A stretch of DNA of 64,000 nucleotides from Moniliella sp. 'wahieum' (taxonomy: Eukaryota; Basidiomycota; Moniliellomycetes; Moniliellales; Moniliellaceae): NCBI GenBank assembly GCA_003971905.1, contig RSEE01000001.1, forward strand, positions 248,001-312,000, in the 5' to 3' direction. The position numbers and the translations under genes were made by a program. Below, one piece after another: positions 1-11,160 of the stretch (positions are counted from its first letter, which is position 1; each line of letters begins with the position of its first letter). Under the pieces are notes generated by a model, which did no database searches, was not told the DNA's origin, and saw nothing but the letters and a program-made list of their open reading frames with translations.

Positions 1-2240
1 CGCTCGTACATCTTGCACGCCAACCAAGTCTTGCAGGAACGGGCACATGTCCAACAACTCGGTATCATGCGGGTCGGAGAACCATGACGAGACGGGAACG
101 GCGTTGGTGGCGTGGAAAATGTACGAGGCCGGCGAGTTGTCAAGAATGATCACATCGCCTACCGGCCGGCCCAGTTGTGAGAGATCTTTGACGAGGATCC
201 CACGGTGTTGCAAGCATGATTCGCGGAATAAGCGGTGGCGAACGACGTGGTGTATGTCCAAGAGATCCAGTACAGGGTCCGCGTACTTCCCAACAGCACC
301 CAGGCCAAAGTCAGTTTCCCAGCAAACGCACACACTTGGACAAGGGGGGGAAGAGGGGGAAGCGGGGGAAGAGGGGGATGCATACCTTGCTCAACGAAGC
401 GGTAAAGACCACAATCTCAAATAATTCCCCCATCCGACGCAAAAACTCGTCCACCCCAGGCCGCTTGACCACGTACACGCTGTGCACCACCTCCTCAATC
501 TCTACCGGCACAATAAAGTCGGCATTGGGGACGAGTTTGAACGAGGAGTGGACCAAGGTCTCATCCAAGTCGAGTACGAGACACTTGCGTCCTTGGTCGA
601 CCGGAAGCAAGTCGGAAAGCAAGGGGTGCGGGTTGCCCATCTCGTCGTGAGGGATGCCTGCACCACCTTGCATGATCAACCGTTGTTCTTGCTGCTGTTC
701 CCATTGAAGCCATTGCTCATCCAGATAGGCCGCCTGGTCTTCGGACACCCCCTCCCCTTCGTCCGTCTCGTCGGCCAGGTAACTGCTGCCGCGCCGTACG
801 TCTCTCCTCCTCCTCCGACGAGACGACGGGGGCTGGAGAGGGCGTGTCTGCCATCTCCCCTGCGGGGGAGAGAGGGTGTGAGGATCCAGGCCAAGACCCT
901 GACCGACTCCTGGGTCTCCGGCTGGGACGATGCTATTGTCCTCAGGGGCTGGATCGCCGTGTGCTGCCTCTAACAATTCCACCACCGAAGAGGAGGAAGG
1001 CGTAATGGTCCGCACCGATCGATGGTCCATCTTGGGCGTTGGCGGGGCCAAGGCCGAGCCCGGCGGCATCACTGCTGCTGACAGCACATCTTCCGTTTCG
1101 TCCCTGGGCAAAACGGTGCCTCCGACGATCGCCTGGTTCCCGGCAAAGAGCGAGCTGCTACGTGAATCATGGGTCCAGCGCGAGTCAGTCGAGCGCTTGT
1201 GGCGCATCGAAGGTGCTTGGAGGTTGTAGGCCACCGAGGGCGTGGCAGGAATGGCAGGCGTGCTGGGTTCGGGGATATCGTTCAACGTTCGTGCGCGCAG
1301 AGGGATCGGCCGTGTCAACAAGGGTCGTTCTTGGTGGATGGCGCCAAGGAACTGGCGGTGGCCATGTTCTTGGACAAGGTGGATGTGCCACCTGCTGCGC
1401 TCGCTCGTCCATTTTCTTCGTCCAGCGTAGGCGTGGTCGTATCCCGTTTGCCAGGAGAAGCCGACGGCGCCGAAGTCAGGGTTTCTCCGGTCGAAAAGGT
1501 GTGCCAGAGTGGGAACCCTGGGACGTGGTGGGCCGCAGGCAGTGGAGGGCGATTGGGTAGCAGGTTGTGGGGGGGTCAGCTGCTTGCTGCCCCCTGCTGG
1601 CGGGGGCTTCTCGTGGGCGCACGATTCATTGGATGTGGGCGGGGCAGGGTCGGGAGCTGACGGATGAGCAGGTAAGGAGCAAGAACAACTTGTACCACAC
1701 CTGGCATCGGTGCCGAGAAGCGCGATGGGGGCGGGAGCGAGGGCGTGACGGGCTGAGGCAAAGGCAGAGGGAACGGTGGCCGAAGCAGGTTTTTCGCTGT
1801 CGGCGGCTAAGGACTGGTCGACGGTGGTCTGGCCTGCGACGGCCGGGGCAGAGGTATGCGTGGGCAGGGGCGATGGCCTGGGGGCCTGGGCGATGAGATG
1901 GGGAGGCGGGGGGTGGGGATCGGCGGAGGAGGTGGGGCGCAGCGGGGCATGGGGAGGAGCCTGGGGGTTGGGGGCCGAGGGGCTGAGCGGGAGCAGGAGC
2001 AGGAGAGGGGGGGGCGGTGGGGGGCAGGCCGAAGGCGTGGCGGGCGTGGCGCTGCTGCTGGAGGAAGTGTGCGCGGGCGGCGTCGGCAGCGGCGGTGACG
2101 GGGTCGGCGCCGGCGGGCACGCCGAGGGGGCGGAGGGAGCGCGCGGGTGCGGCAGCGGCAGCAGGATTAAGACGGGGCACAGCCAGCGGCAGCACCGTCT
2201 GGCCGGGCGCGACCTGCGTGATGACGTCCGCAGCGCTCAT
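1..2240 (-). CDS. PSR1: PSR1/SCP-type HAD phosphatase, 3' end outside window
   Basis: Predicted protein phosphatase of the FCP1-like small CTD phosphatase family, closest in pattern to yeast Psr1/Psr2, which act at the plasma membrane in salt stress. The catalytic HAD motif [13 protein letters not shown] lies near 540-580 and is followed by [19 protein letters not shown], joined across an intron at 286-385 (GTATGC donor, CTGAC branch). The conserved stretch with [13 protein letters not shown] and SSWFSDPHD continues to base 1, so only the last residues are missing. Upstream of the domain is an unusually long Pro/Ser/Thr/Gln-rich N-terminus. The reading frame is open back to about 2240, where an ATG starts MSAADVITQ, but that ATG is in a different frame. 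A break near the C8 run around 2010 or an unseen intron must join them. The family is certain; the N-terminal half is tentative. Confidence 0.85.
286..385 (-). other. Intron of the PSR1-type gene
   Basis: This 100-bp phase-0 intron runs from a GTATGC donor after the Lys codon of SLSK to an AAG acceptor before TACGCGGAC. It holds a CTGAC branch-site candidate. Removing it restores the family sequence [14 protein letters not shown] exactly. Confidence 0.85.
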
Positions 2241-3036
2241 CGGGGTGGGCGCGGGGCGATGGAGGCGAGGGGGGGGCAGAATATGCGCACGGAGTCCTCG
2301 TACGGCCACAAGCGACCGGCCGCCGACGGTGCTGGGTGGCAGTGCTAGGTGCTGCTGCTAAATGCTGCCCGCCGCTGCGCCCTGCCTGCTGCGGGCAGCA
2401 TGCACGCTGCACCATGCATCGCACGCCATGTGTCACGCATCCCACCTGGTCCCTGCGCCCCCCGCCGCTCGTGGCTGCCTCCGCTGCCTCCCCACGCGGC
2501 ACCCAGCACAGCGGCACGCTGCCGCTGTCAGGGACGGCCGGATCAGCGATGCGCCAACACTCCGCGCCGTCGGGCGCACACTCTCGCCTGTGCCCCGTGG
2601 CCGGGCGGACAGGGCACAGGCGGCGCGACACTGCGCCCTGCCGGATCGGCGCGGGCGATCGGTCGCGGGGGCCGCGTCGAGCGCACGCGGTAGTGGCGGC
2701 CAACACAACACTGCCTCCGTTTCAAATTGCAGTGCCCTCCCATCGAACCATTCATTGATGCTCACGCGCTCACGTCGATTACGTCGGCCAGGCATCATGC
2801 ATCAGCACACTCAGTGCCATCGGTACGCCGGGTGGGCTGCCCACATGTAGCCAAGGTACCGGGTACGCGCCCCCCGTCTACACGCCACGCTGTCCGCCCA
2901 CAGCGGCGCAGCCCCACGCAGGATGCAGCACATCGATCTAAGATACAAGATACACTCCTCACCCCCCGCCGTACCCCATCATCCCCTCCCTTCCTCTTTC
3001 TCGTTTTGTTTCTCTTGGTCTTCCTCTTGCACCCCT
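2241..3036. other. Intergenic: 5' region of PSR1 gene, 3' of disordered-protein gene
   Basis: GC-rich spacer with several overlapping open frames on both strands, none with recognisable protein sequence. It should contain the promoter of the minus-strand phosphatase gene. I see no convincing TATA box or RNA gene. Confidence 0.4.
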
Positions 3037-5639
3037 CTAGCCCGGCCCACCCGTCGCAGGCGACCGGGGAAAGACAAAGCGGTCAAGCTCTTGCTGCGCC
3101 GGGTTGCGCATCCGGTTCATAGGCCCCGGCACCGAGTCGCTCGAGGTAGAAGTCGCGAGCGGCGCCTGTGGGTCCTCTACTGGCACAGGTTTGCGCGCCA
3201 AGGCGGGAGATTTGGGGCGCGCGCCGCGTCGCGGTCGATAGCCCGTGTGGTGGCAGCTGTCGCTGACGCAGGTAGGCCCGTCCGGTCGGGAGATGCAGGT
3301 GCAGGCACCGGCCCAGACGGGACGGGACAGGTGCAGGAACAGGCGCAGGCACAGACACAGGCACAGCGGGCCGTTGGGCTTTGCGCGCCGCCGCCTTTTC
3401 GCGGTTGCGTTGCAAATCCAACGACCGGCCCCGGTCCACATCATCGTCCGACGAGCAAGCCCTCGGCTTCATCTTCGACCCAATCGGCCTCGGCCCAGTC
3501 TTCGGGAGTAACATGTTCCGCCTCCACCGCCGCCGGCGCCGGCGCCTGGACTGCAAACCCATCCGGCACTGCCTCCCCCCAGGCGAGAGGGGAGGCGCCG
3601 TGGCCGACACAGTCGCCATCTCGTGGCTCGAGCCACGACTGCTGGTTCGCGTAGACGAAGGCGACCGCTGCGATGCGCCGGCCAACGCCTTGCGGGAGCT
3701 TACCTGCGCACCGACGCGGCAGCCGATAAGGAGGAGCGCGACAGCCCACCACGATGACCGCCGCGTTCGGCGCGGTTGCGCTGTTCGAGCGCGGCGAGGG
3801 CGCGACGCGTCGAGGTGCTTCGTTGCATGCCAGCAGACGACGGCGGGTACGCAGCGGCGCTGTCACTGGCGGGCAAGGATGGGGGCGGGCTGGACGAACC
3901 AAAGGCGGTGCTGGGTGTAAGGGAATCGGGATGGGAGCCGCGGGGGGGCATGTGGTCCGCCTCTGTCGCCCCGCCGGCCTTTTTGCCCACTTTTTTGCTA
4001 AACAAGCTGAATCGAGCCAAGCCCGACTTGGCCTTGGCCGGAGCGACCGGTGGTGGGGAGGCAGGCGAAGAAGAAAGCTCGGCGCCCTTGGCTGCGGGGT
4101 CAGTGGGGACAGGGAGGGAGGTGCGGGTGTTGGCCTTGTTGGCCTTGGCCAGGGCCTTGGCTTGCTTGGCCCCCTGTTTTGCCTGCTTGGCATCGTGTGC
4201 TTTGACTATCTTATCGAGCGATGCCAGTTCCTTGACCAACGCCTGTTCGGCCTTGAGCCGCGCCTTGCGCTCCTTCTCCACCGCTTTTTCTCCGCTTTGG
4301 AAGGTTTGGCGTCCAACGGATCACTGGTAATCGTGCTCCCTCCCTTGGCGCTGCGCCCCGCGGCCCGGGAGCCAGGCGGGGCGGAGAGGAAATAGGAGGG
4401 ACAGGCGGACTGTCGTCGCTGCTACTCGACCCCTGGGGGCGACCGCGCGGGTGGTCGTCCAAGCTGGACCAAAAGCCGCCCTCGGCGGTGGGGGACTGAT
4501 TGGTGGCGCCGGGGGGGCGAGTGATGTGGGCAGAGGCAAAACAGGCGCATGGGGCGAGTTGGCGGCGCTCGAGGTGGGGAAGGGAGAAGCCTGGGTGGCA
4601 AGCGTGGGGACAGAAGGAAGCGGTGGCAAGCTAGGCGGCGAAGGAAGCGTGTTGGATCGGTTCTTCTTGCCCAGCAAGAGAAACCCGAGCGGAGACCGCT
4701 TGGTCTTTTTCTCTTTCCCGCCCGAATCGCCAGAGCCCCTACGATGTAAAGGGAGGGGGGGGGTGGGGGGCAGACGCCTCGGGGGCCGTCCCGTTTCCAA
4801 TAGCCGGCGACACAGATGGGATGGGGGTTGCGGAAGAAGGGTGGGATGCCGAGGGAGGGGACGGGGTGGGAGTAGATGAAATGGGGGAGGATGGGGAGGA
4901 GGCGAGGAAGGTGGAGAGCGAGCATAGGTGGCGCCACGCAAGCTCGCAGTCAGAGCCCCGTTCAAGGCCCGAATGGCTGGATCCGAGCCATCTTCGTCCA
5001 ATTGGATCAATGTCCTGCCGGAACGCACACGCGGGGGGGTGGGATTGGGAGGGGCAGAGGTGTCACTACGGGGGGGCAACGTAGAGGAGGAAAGGGGAAA
5101 GGGTGCTGGGTCGGAGGCAGTGGACGCGTCTGAGGTGGGGAGCGGGGTGGCGTCGCGCAGCGCATCGTCGACGGCGGCCTGCACAGCGTCGGGAAAGAAT
5201 ACAATGGAGCGTCGAACGGAATCATCGAGGCGAACTTCGTACGTTTTTTCTCCGCCATCGGCATCATCGGCGGTAATGACAACGTCGGGGATGGAGAAGT
5301 GGGAGCGGGCGCGCTTGTGGTTGAGGACGAGCTGGGTGGCTCCGAGCTGCTGGCGGTGGAGGGGCAAGCTCGGGTCGTCGTAATCGTAGGACTCGTCAAC
5401 AGACTCATCACAGACGCATCGAAATCGTCGTCGTTGGCGTCGTCGGCGTCGTCGGCGTCGTCGTCACCATCGTCCAGCGGCAGGGCAGACGCGACGGGGA
5501 CTGGGGGCGCGGCGCCAGGCACGTGGGCGTCGTCGGAGGGGAAGGGCTCGGGGTCGGTGTAGGCAGCGGTGTCGACGAGGCTGCCGCCAAAGCTGTCACC
5601 GAGGCTGAGGCGCAGCTGGGGGGGGCTGTGGGCGCCCAT
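3037..5639 (-). CDS. Large intrinsically disordered protein with Lys/Ala-rich helix
   Basis: Not recognised. Composite minus-strand gene assembled from overlapping open frames: ATG at 5639 (MGAHSPPQLRLSLGDSFGG), an Asp-rich run (DDGDDDADDADDANDDD), a more ordered patch (FSIPDVVITADDADGG, then EVRLDDSVRRSIVFFPDAV), a long Pro/Ser-rich section, a basic helical segment near 4130-4280 (KERKARLKAEQALVKELASL, then repeats of KQAK/KALAKANK) and a C-terminus ending RFVFPRSPATGGPG at 3037. About 860 codons. The frame changes at least four times, for example near 5420 and 4320, without good splice sites, matching the indel pattern of the window. Charged low-complexity composition suggests a scaffold or cytoskeleton-associated protein, but that is a guess. 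Confidence 0.5.
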
Positions 5640-6425
5640 GCTGCGGCGGCGGGGAGGAGATGGGGAGAGAGGCGCAGGCTGGCGGGGCAAGTGCCTGCCA
5701 GGTGGAGCATGCGCGGGCGGTGCGCGTGCTGGGACACTGGCGCGGTGCGTGCTGCCATGCGGCTGCCTCGTCTCAGATGCTCCGCTGCTGGGCGGGGGGG
5801 CAGCCGGGGGGGGCGCAGGGCCCAGCAGTGCCCAGCACCACGCAGCACTCAACCGGGGCGGCGAGGCTGCATGCGGAGGGGTGCTGCGCAGTGCTGCGCT
5901 GTGCTGCCCGGCGCTGCGGTGATGCATGGAGCAGGGCGCTAGGGTTGCTGCAGCGCGAGGCCTGCATGGGACGCATGCGGGGCGGATGTGGGGCTGCGGC
6001 TGGTCTGCCTGGCATGCGGCTGCATCCACTGCATGCCCGGCTTCCGTGCCGGGGGACCCTCCCAGTGACCCGGTGACTAGTATGACATGTGATGTGCATG
6101 TGACCACATTCGAGGCACGGAGGCACTGAGGCACTGAGTGGCAGCGCCCCCAGTTTGGGATGGGCAAGCGCCCACGCACGAGGCCAGCCTAAGCATACAT
6201 CTTCGGATAACGATGGCTCTGGATTGGTGCGTGATGCACGCGTGATGCATACTGCATCCGTTCTATCGGCTCTGGGTACAATGCTTCTGCAGCAGTCATT
6301 CCTATCACATATCTATTCTTCAGCGCAACTCCATTGCAGTTTGAGGCCCCACCACGGCCTACAGTGGGCAACACAGCGATAGCTCTCTATGCCTGACTCC
6401 ACTTCCAGCAACCCAGTTTCATCAT
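5640..6425. other. Intergenic: promoter of disordered-protein gene, 5' flank of tRNA-Pro
   Basis: GC-rich DNA with runs of TGCTGC/GCTGCG-type imperfect repeats around 5870-5960 and a CATGTGATGTGCATGTGAC stretch near 6086-6105. That stretch belongs to the dispersed CACATG motif family. No gene seen. Confidence 0.4.
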
Positions 6426-6509
6426 GGGTTCGTGGTGTAGTGGTATCATGCCTCTTTAGGGTTAGTCAACTCGTAGAGGTGGTCCTCGGTTCGATCCCGG
6501 GCGGACCCC
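6426..6509 (+). tRNA. tRNA-Pro (AGG) with 12-nt intron
   Basis: Cloverleaf read directly. The acceptor stem GGGTTCG (6426-6432) pairs with CGGACCC (6502-6508), with discriminator C at 6509. The anticodon stem CCTCT (6451-6455) pairs with AGAGG (6475-6479). The anticodon AGG is at 6458-6460 with U33 before it. The T arm is CTCGG-TTCGATC-CCGGG. A 12-nt intron (6462-6473) sits at the canonical position one base 3' of the anticodon. A T run starts at 6510 and serves as the RNA polymerase III terminator. Confidence 0.93.
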
Positions 6510-6987
6510 TTTTTGCCTTTTTCTGTCTGCACCGGTGGTTGGCTCAATTGGCACCAAGTTAATCGTCCAAAAACCTATCCGAGTTGAAGTGCAACTCGCC
6601 TGGACACATATCCCACCCGCCAGCACTTGTTCAGATCATTCAGACTCTTATACGATAAACATGTAGCGCGGAACAGGCCTGTGCTGTCACTGTAGCCCAT
6701 CCCAGGCGGGACAAGAAGGACAGCATCGCCACAAGCGCCGCAATAGGAACAGAGTGTAGATGGTGAGGGGACGCAAAGAGAGGAGCCCTCCTGGGTGATC
6801 TCTGCCAAGACCAAGATGCCACATGTCAACACCGCAGCCGGCAGGACATGATGCATGGGGCCTGAGTCCGGAGGGCGGAAGCATGGGCAAAGGAAGATAG
6901 ACGCCTGCACGCTCTACAAGGGCGCACAACAAGGTACACCCGAACGTGTTTTACCATACGCCGATACGACCGGGTCCGCATTGAGCC
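6510..6987. other. Intergenic between tRNA-Pro and SNF7 3' end
   Basis: Begins with the tRNA terminator T run. Short open frames here have no recognisable similarity. No gene seen. Confidence 0.4.
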
Positions 6988-7688
6988 TTACATGGCCAAC
7001 TCGGCCTGCAGGGCGCGTAGCTCGGCATCCTCGTCTTCCTCCTGAGCTTTTTGCTTACCGGGAGTGGATGTGATGGGGGTCGGGACCGAAGGGAGGGCTG
7101 GGTGGGGCACCCGTTCCGCCCCCCCAAGCGCTCGTCCAGGCCCTCCTGTTCCAGTTCATCCAGCTCTCCTTGAGCTCATCCTTGTCTGTGCGTCAGTACC
7201 TCCCTTGCGCCACTGAGGAGGGCCACCTCGTCAATGTCCTCCTGCCACTCCCGACCGGATTGGAGATGCATCGGAGATCTCGTTGGTCAAGTCCATCTGC
7301 TCCCGAATCGAGTCCATCGTAGCGTCGACCGTCAATGTTGAGCGAGCCATGGATTTGTTGAGCGCCTCGGAGCCACGCTTCATGGCCTGCATCGTCTCTA
7401 AGTTCATGTTGGCCGACTCGATCGCGTTGACCTGGGCCTCGAGCGTCATGCGCGTGCCGGCAATCCGGTCCACTCCGACTCGTATTGTTTCTTTTGACGA
7501 AGCGCCTGCGCCGCTGCCTTTTTATTCGTAGACACCAGGCCACGTGCCTTGGTTTGCTGCTCCTCAATCTTCTTGTGGAGGTGCTGCTCCTTCTTGTCGA
7601 GCATCAGTAGGTTCTCCCGCAACCCCACAATCGCATCCCGCGGCGCGGTCCGACTCCGACCTCCAAACCAAGATCCCCAGGACGACAT
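6988..7688 (-). CDS. SNF7: ESCRT-III subunit Snf7/Vps32
   Basis: Core filament subunit of ESCRT-III, which polymerises on endosomal membranes to bud and sever vesicles. The ATG at 7688 gives MSSWGSWFGG, followed by the basic helix 1 region (APRDAIVGLRENLLMLDKKE), the coiled core (MTLEAQVNAIESANMNLETM; MDLTNEISDA) and an acidic tail. The C-terminus EEDEDAELRALQAELAM, ending at 6988, is the MIM1 motif bound by Vps4. One phase-0 intron at 7181-7226 joins DIDE to DELKEELDELE. About 215 residues, normal for the family. At least four single-base deletions break the frame: near 7470, 7262, 7247 and in the G7 run near 7120. Homology continues through all of them. Downstream neighbour on the same strand is RPN2. 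Confidence 0.93.
7181..7226 (-). other. 46-bp intron in SNF7
   Basis: GTGGCC donor and ACAAG acceptor, with TACTGAC as branch-site candidate 14 bp before the acceptor. Removing it joins the acidic residues DIDE and DELKEE, as expected for Snf7. Very short even for fungi. Confidence 0.7.
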
Positions 7689-8312
7689 GATGGATGAAAC
7701 AAGCAAGTGGTGGATGGAAACGCGAACGAGGAAAAGCAAGAACAGACCAGAGGGTTCGAGGTCCAAGCCAAACAGGTCACAAGTCGTGTGCGAGTGGCGA
7801 ATGGCGGTCGGATGCCAAAGATTAGAGGCACCCCCCCCTCCCAATCAGGGCAGCGGTAACCCTAACAGGGAGCTCTATCAGTACTCGGTGTACTCAGACC
7901 CATGCCTCAGGCCCCGTGCCTCAGCCTGAGGCCTGAGATCACCGGTCACTGGTCAGCAGCACAGCCGCCTGGTACTCAGTACGAACACAAACAACACCTG
8001 CTGGAGGAATTCAGATGGTCCAGCAAAAACGAGGTTCCTACCCAGGGGGCTCGCCAGGCGTTCGGCCCCAGGCTCTTGCCCGGATCAACACACTGCTGCA
8101 GGTCTTCCACTCTGGGTGGGCCAGTAAAGAGAGCAGCGAAAGCTTAGTCTAAAAACATGTGTCACGCAGACGCCGTAAGGACAGGGGACTCAGCCCACCA
8201 CCTCGAGCAACACAGTCAGATCAGACACGTCTATACATGTGGCATGGTACGCTTGGGGGAAGCCAACCAACATAGCATTGCCCAGGGTTGACTAACAGTC
8301 GATCAGGACGAA
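7689..8312. other. Intergenic: SNF7 promoter and RPN2 3' flank
   Basis: Holds the upstream region of SNF7. A short imperfect repeat of the CCTCAGGCC/CCTCAGCCTGAGG type lies near 7905-7935. No gene seen. Confidence 0.4.
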
Positions 8313-9392
8313 TTACGCAGCCTTCTGGTCAACAGGTGCAACTTCCTCCTTGGTTTCGGATGCAAGTTCTGGCGGGGATACGGTTGGAACACCCAATCGC
8401 TCTGCCGCCAACTGGCCCAAGGCGTACCGTCCAGTGAGCAGGGCAGCCACGCCACCGCCCGCAAGCCAAGGCAGCATCTTGAACAGAGTGAAAGAAGGGC
8501 CTCCATCCAGTAGCGGAGCGCAATCAGTTCAAGGTACCCGATCACGCCCAGAAAAATCGCCTTGGGCTTCTCGCCGCCCTTGGTGATTGCAGGCCAAGGG
8601 ACGACCACTGTGAAAATAAAACATGTGAGCGTCATGTCAAAGAGCAAGAAGAGTACGAACCAGACCAACAAGCAGAGCCCAAGGCAGGCCCAGAGTCAGT
8701 GCTGCACACGCAATACTGATAATCGCAGGAGGCATAGTCTCGCTCGCCGGGATGGCAAACGTATGATGTTGGGCCGGCCATCCGTAAAAGCCATCTTCTT
8801 GAGCCCGTTTCTCTCGCGGGGTCAGAGCAGCACTTTCCTCAACAAGGATGTGGTTCGGCACAGAAATTTCGCCAAGGCTATACGCCAAGGGGGCTGACTC
8901 CCCCGCAGAACCCAGAGGAGATGGAGAGAGAGGCGCCCGCTCCCTCAAGAGAGAGGGAGGCATGCGGTCCAATCGCTACAGAGCAAGGTTGTCAGCTTCG
9001 TGGCCGCATCCAAGAGAGAAAACACGTACAACAGTGAAGCTCGCCCTGTTCCCACTCCCTTTCTTAATGGGCACTGGGGTGGAAACTTGATGCTCTGGGT
9101 GGGCCGGGTCGGCAAGAATGGCAAAGAGCTGTTCGGGTGCCTTTTGGGGTTCGTCCTCTCCAATAGAAGGATCAAACGTGCGGAATGAGATGCGCAGGAC
9201 TTCGTCGGCTTCCAGCGCAAGCGGCTGGGGCAACGACATGGTCACATCCACACCTGACTTGAACGGTTGTGTCAGGCGCGTGGCACCATCAATCGGTCGT
9301 GACCGCAAGCTTTCCGTCACGGACCTCCAGTGCGGACGCAAAGACGCTACCGCGGCAAGCACGGCCAAGGCAGTGCGGATGCGGAAGAGCAT
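8313..9392 (-). CDS. SWP1: Oligosaccharyltransferase subunit ribophorin II (Swp1/RPN2)
   Basis: Subunit of the ER oligosaccharyltransferase that N-glycosylates nascent proteins. The ATG at 9392 starts a signal peptide (MLFRIRTALAVLAAVAS). A lumenal beta domain follows (LEVRDGKLAVTTD in a shifted frame; KSGVDVTMSLPQPLALEADE; PEQLFAILADP). Next come membrane helices (IISIACAALTLGLPWALLVG; IFLGVIGYLELIALRYWM; a third near 8460) and a tail ending DQKAA at 8313. Introns at 8976-9029 and 8608-8660 have clear GT-AG ends. About 300 residues, in line with fungal Swp1. Frame breaks occur near 9340, 9295 and 8500. Divergent from BET2, with only 177 bp between start codons, so a shared promoter is likely. 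Confidence 0.88.
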
Positions 9393-9569
9393 GGCAAGGA
9401 GCGGTGGTGGTGAGCAGAGCTTGATCCAAGCGCACCCTTGCTCGGGCTTCGCCAGCGGCGTGGCAGGCTCCACGTCGCTCGCCGTGGATGACGTAATCTC
9501 GATGGGCTCCTCCCTTGAATATTTCCCAGCCATAGGACCCAGACCACCACCACAGCCCCCCGCCTCGCG

Positions 9570-10734
9570 ATGGCTACTCGAGCAGGCTCCCCCAGCGGGC
9601 GGTCGTGCCTCCGCCTCTGTTGTGGGAGAAGCATATCGCATTTGTGCGTGCCCTGGATGCCAAACGCGACGGGCTCATGTAACATGACCGAGCACTTGCG
9701 CATGAATGGCGTTACTGGGGTCTCTGTGCGCTTGCCTTGCTCGATGCTGATGACGTTTTCGCCCGAGAGGATGTCAACTTCATCCAGTCGACATATGACG
9801 ACCCAGCACGAACGGCTCCAGATTTGGCCTTGACGCAGGCGGGCGTTCCCAATCCCTTCCCCCCCTCACCTGGCGGCTTTGCCCCTTTCCCCGGCCACGA
9901 TACCCACATCCATTCAACCCTTTCGGCCATCCAGGTCCTGGCCATGAAAGATGCATGGAGGTGATTGACAAACCCTCGGTCATTCGCTGTATGTGTGCGT
10001 GCTGCTGATGCTGGTGCGTGGTGCTGACATATTCCTCTCGTACCAGACATCATGTCTCTTCGAGCAACAAGTGGGCCTTTGCGTGGCGCATTCTATGGTG
10101 ATGCGTCTCGCCGAGCACGATACACGATTCTCTACTGCGCCATCCAGGCGCTTCAGCTTCTTGGTGCCGACAAGGAATTGGAGTCGATCCGGAGGAAACC
10201 GTGTCGTATCTCCTCCAATGTCACAATTACGACGGAGGGTTTGGACCGGAAATTGGGGCAGAAGTCACAGTGCAATGGCATGGACCTGCCTTGCTGCGCT
10301 CAGCATTCTCAACGCCCTGGACCGCATTGATGCAGACCAAATCGGCGCTTGGCTCAGTGACCGGCAACTTCCCAACGGTGGCTTGAATGGCCGTCCGCAA
10401 AAATTAGAGGATGTGCTACTCCTGGTGGGTGCTCAGCTCGCTAAGCATTGTTCAGCGATTGCACTGGATTGACGGGGCCAAACTCCGTTCTTTTATCCTG
10501 TCGGCCCAGGACCCCGATCTGGGTGGCTTGGCGGACCGACCGGATAATGTGGCGGATGTGTTCCACACATTATTTGGAATTGCTGGCCTGTCCCTGTTGA
10601 CAGGACTGGACGAGGAGGTGCCTTCCACCGTGGGGAGCGTGATCGAACCGGTTGATCCGACCTATTGCTTGCCCGTCAAGCTCACTCGCCGCTTGGGCAT
10701 CGAGCGCCCCTTTCAACAATTTCGGAAACCTTAA
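9570..10734 (+). CDS. BET2: Rab geranylgeranyltransferase beta subunit (Bet2)
   Basis: Beta subunit of type II geranylgeranyltransferase, which attaches prenyl groups to Rab GTPases together with the alpha subunit and the escort protein Rep. The family landmarks are visible in order: [35 protein letters not shown], the intron-spanning [71 protein letters not shown], and the zinc/substrate region [19 protein letters not shown]. The stop is at 10732-10734. Intron 9989-10046 has a GTATGT donor. At least five frame breaks (near 9605, 9680, 10115, 10190, 10262, 10420) interrupt otherwise high conservation. The ATG at 9570 gives [11 protein letters not shown] and is the best start. Confidence 0.92.
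9989..10046 (+). other. Intron of BET2
   Basis: 58-bp GTATGT...CCAG intron with GTGCTGAC branch candidate. Splicing joins the Arg codon to TAC ATC ATG, giving VIRYIMSL as in the family. Confidence 0.85.
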
Positions 10735-11160
10735 GTTGGTCTCTACTACATACTTTTCACTCCTTTGCTGTCAAGGCAGCACCTGGAAAGTATTCGTCAA
10801 GGCTCGAATGCATCTCTTAAGTGGTGTCTGGCTTTATCGACTTTCTACTTGACTTTGGCACGTGAGGAACTGCTGTGTGGGCGTAGCTAAGGTGATGGTG
10901 GGGATGCCGCAACTAATGCAACGACCAGGAGAAGTACTGTTAGAGCCGCGGTCCAGGGCCACTCAGAGAACGGCGGGCCCCAGCAAGAGCGAAGCTTCGA
11001 GGGCATCATCAATTACTGCTGAGGTTGCCCTGTTGAATTTGTCCTGTTGAGTTTGCCCTCGCCCTGAACCGGATAAGACGAGTTTGAATCTCAAGCTTCC
11101 GTTCGTCTACCTACGCCGCCCCGACCCTCGGGGACCAGCAGGAGAGTGATTCGACTATCC
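10735..11160. other. Convergent intergenic region, BET2/CUE1-like
   Basis: Lies between two 3' ends. No gene, RNA or repeat recognised. Confidence 0.4.

Noticed and set aside
3754..4395. Plus-strand open frames opposite the disordered protein
   Set aside because: The minus-strand reading has the more natural Lys/Ala/Glu helix and joins to neighbouring segments; the plus frames do not.
6988..10734. Pseudogenisation of SNF7, RPN2 and BET2
   Set aside because: Three adjacent essential genes with only one-base shifts, many in homopolymers, and full conservation on both sides of each break fit sequence error better than decay.
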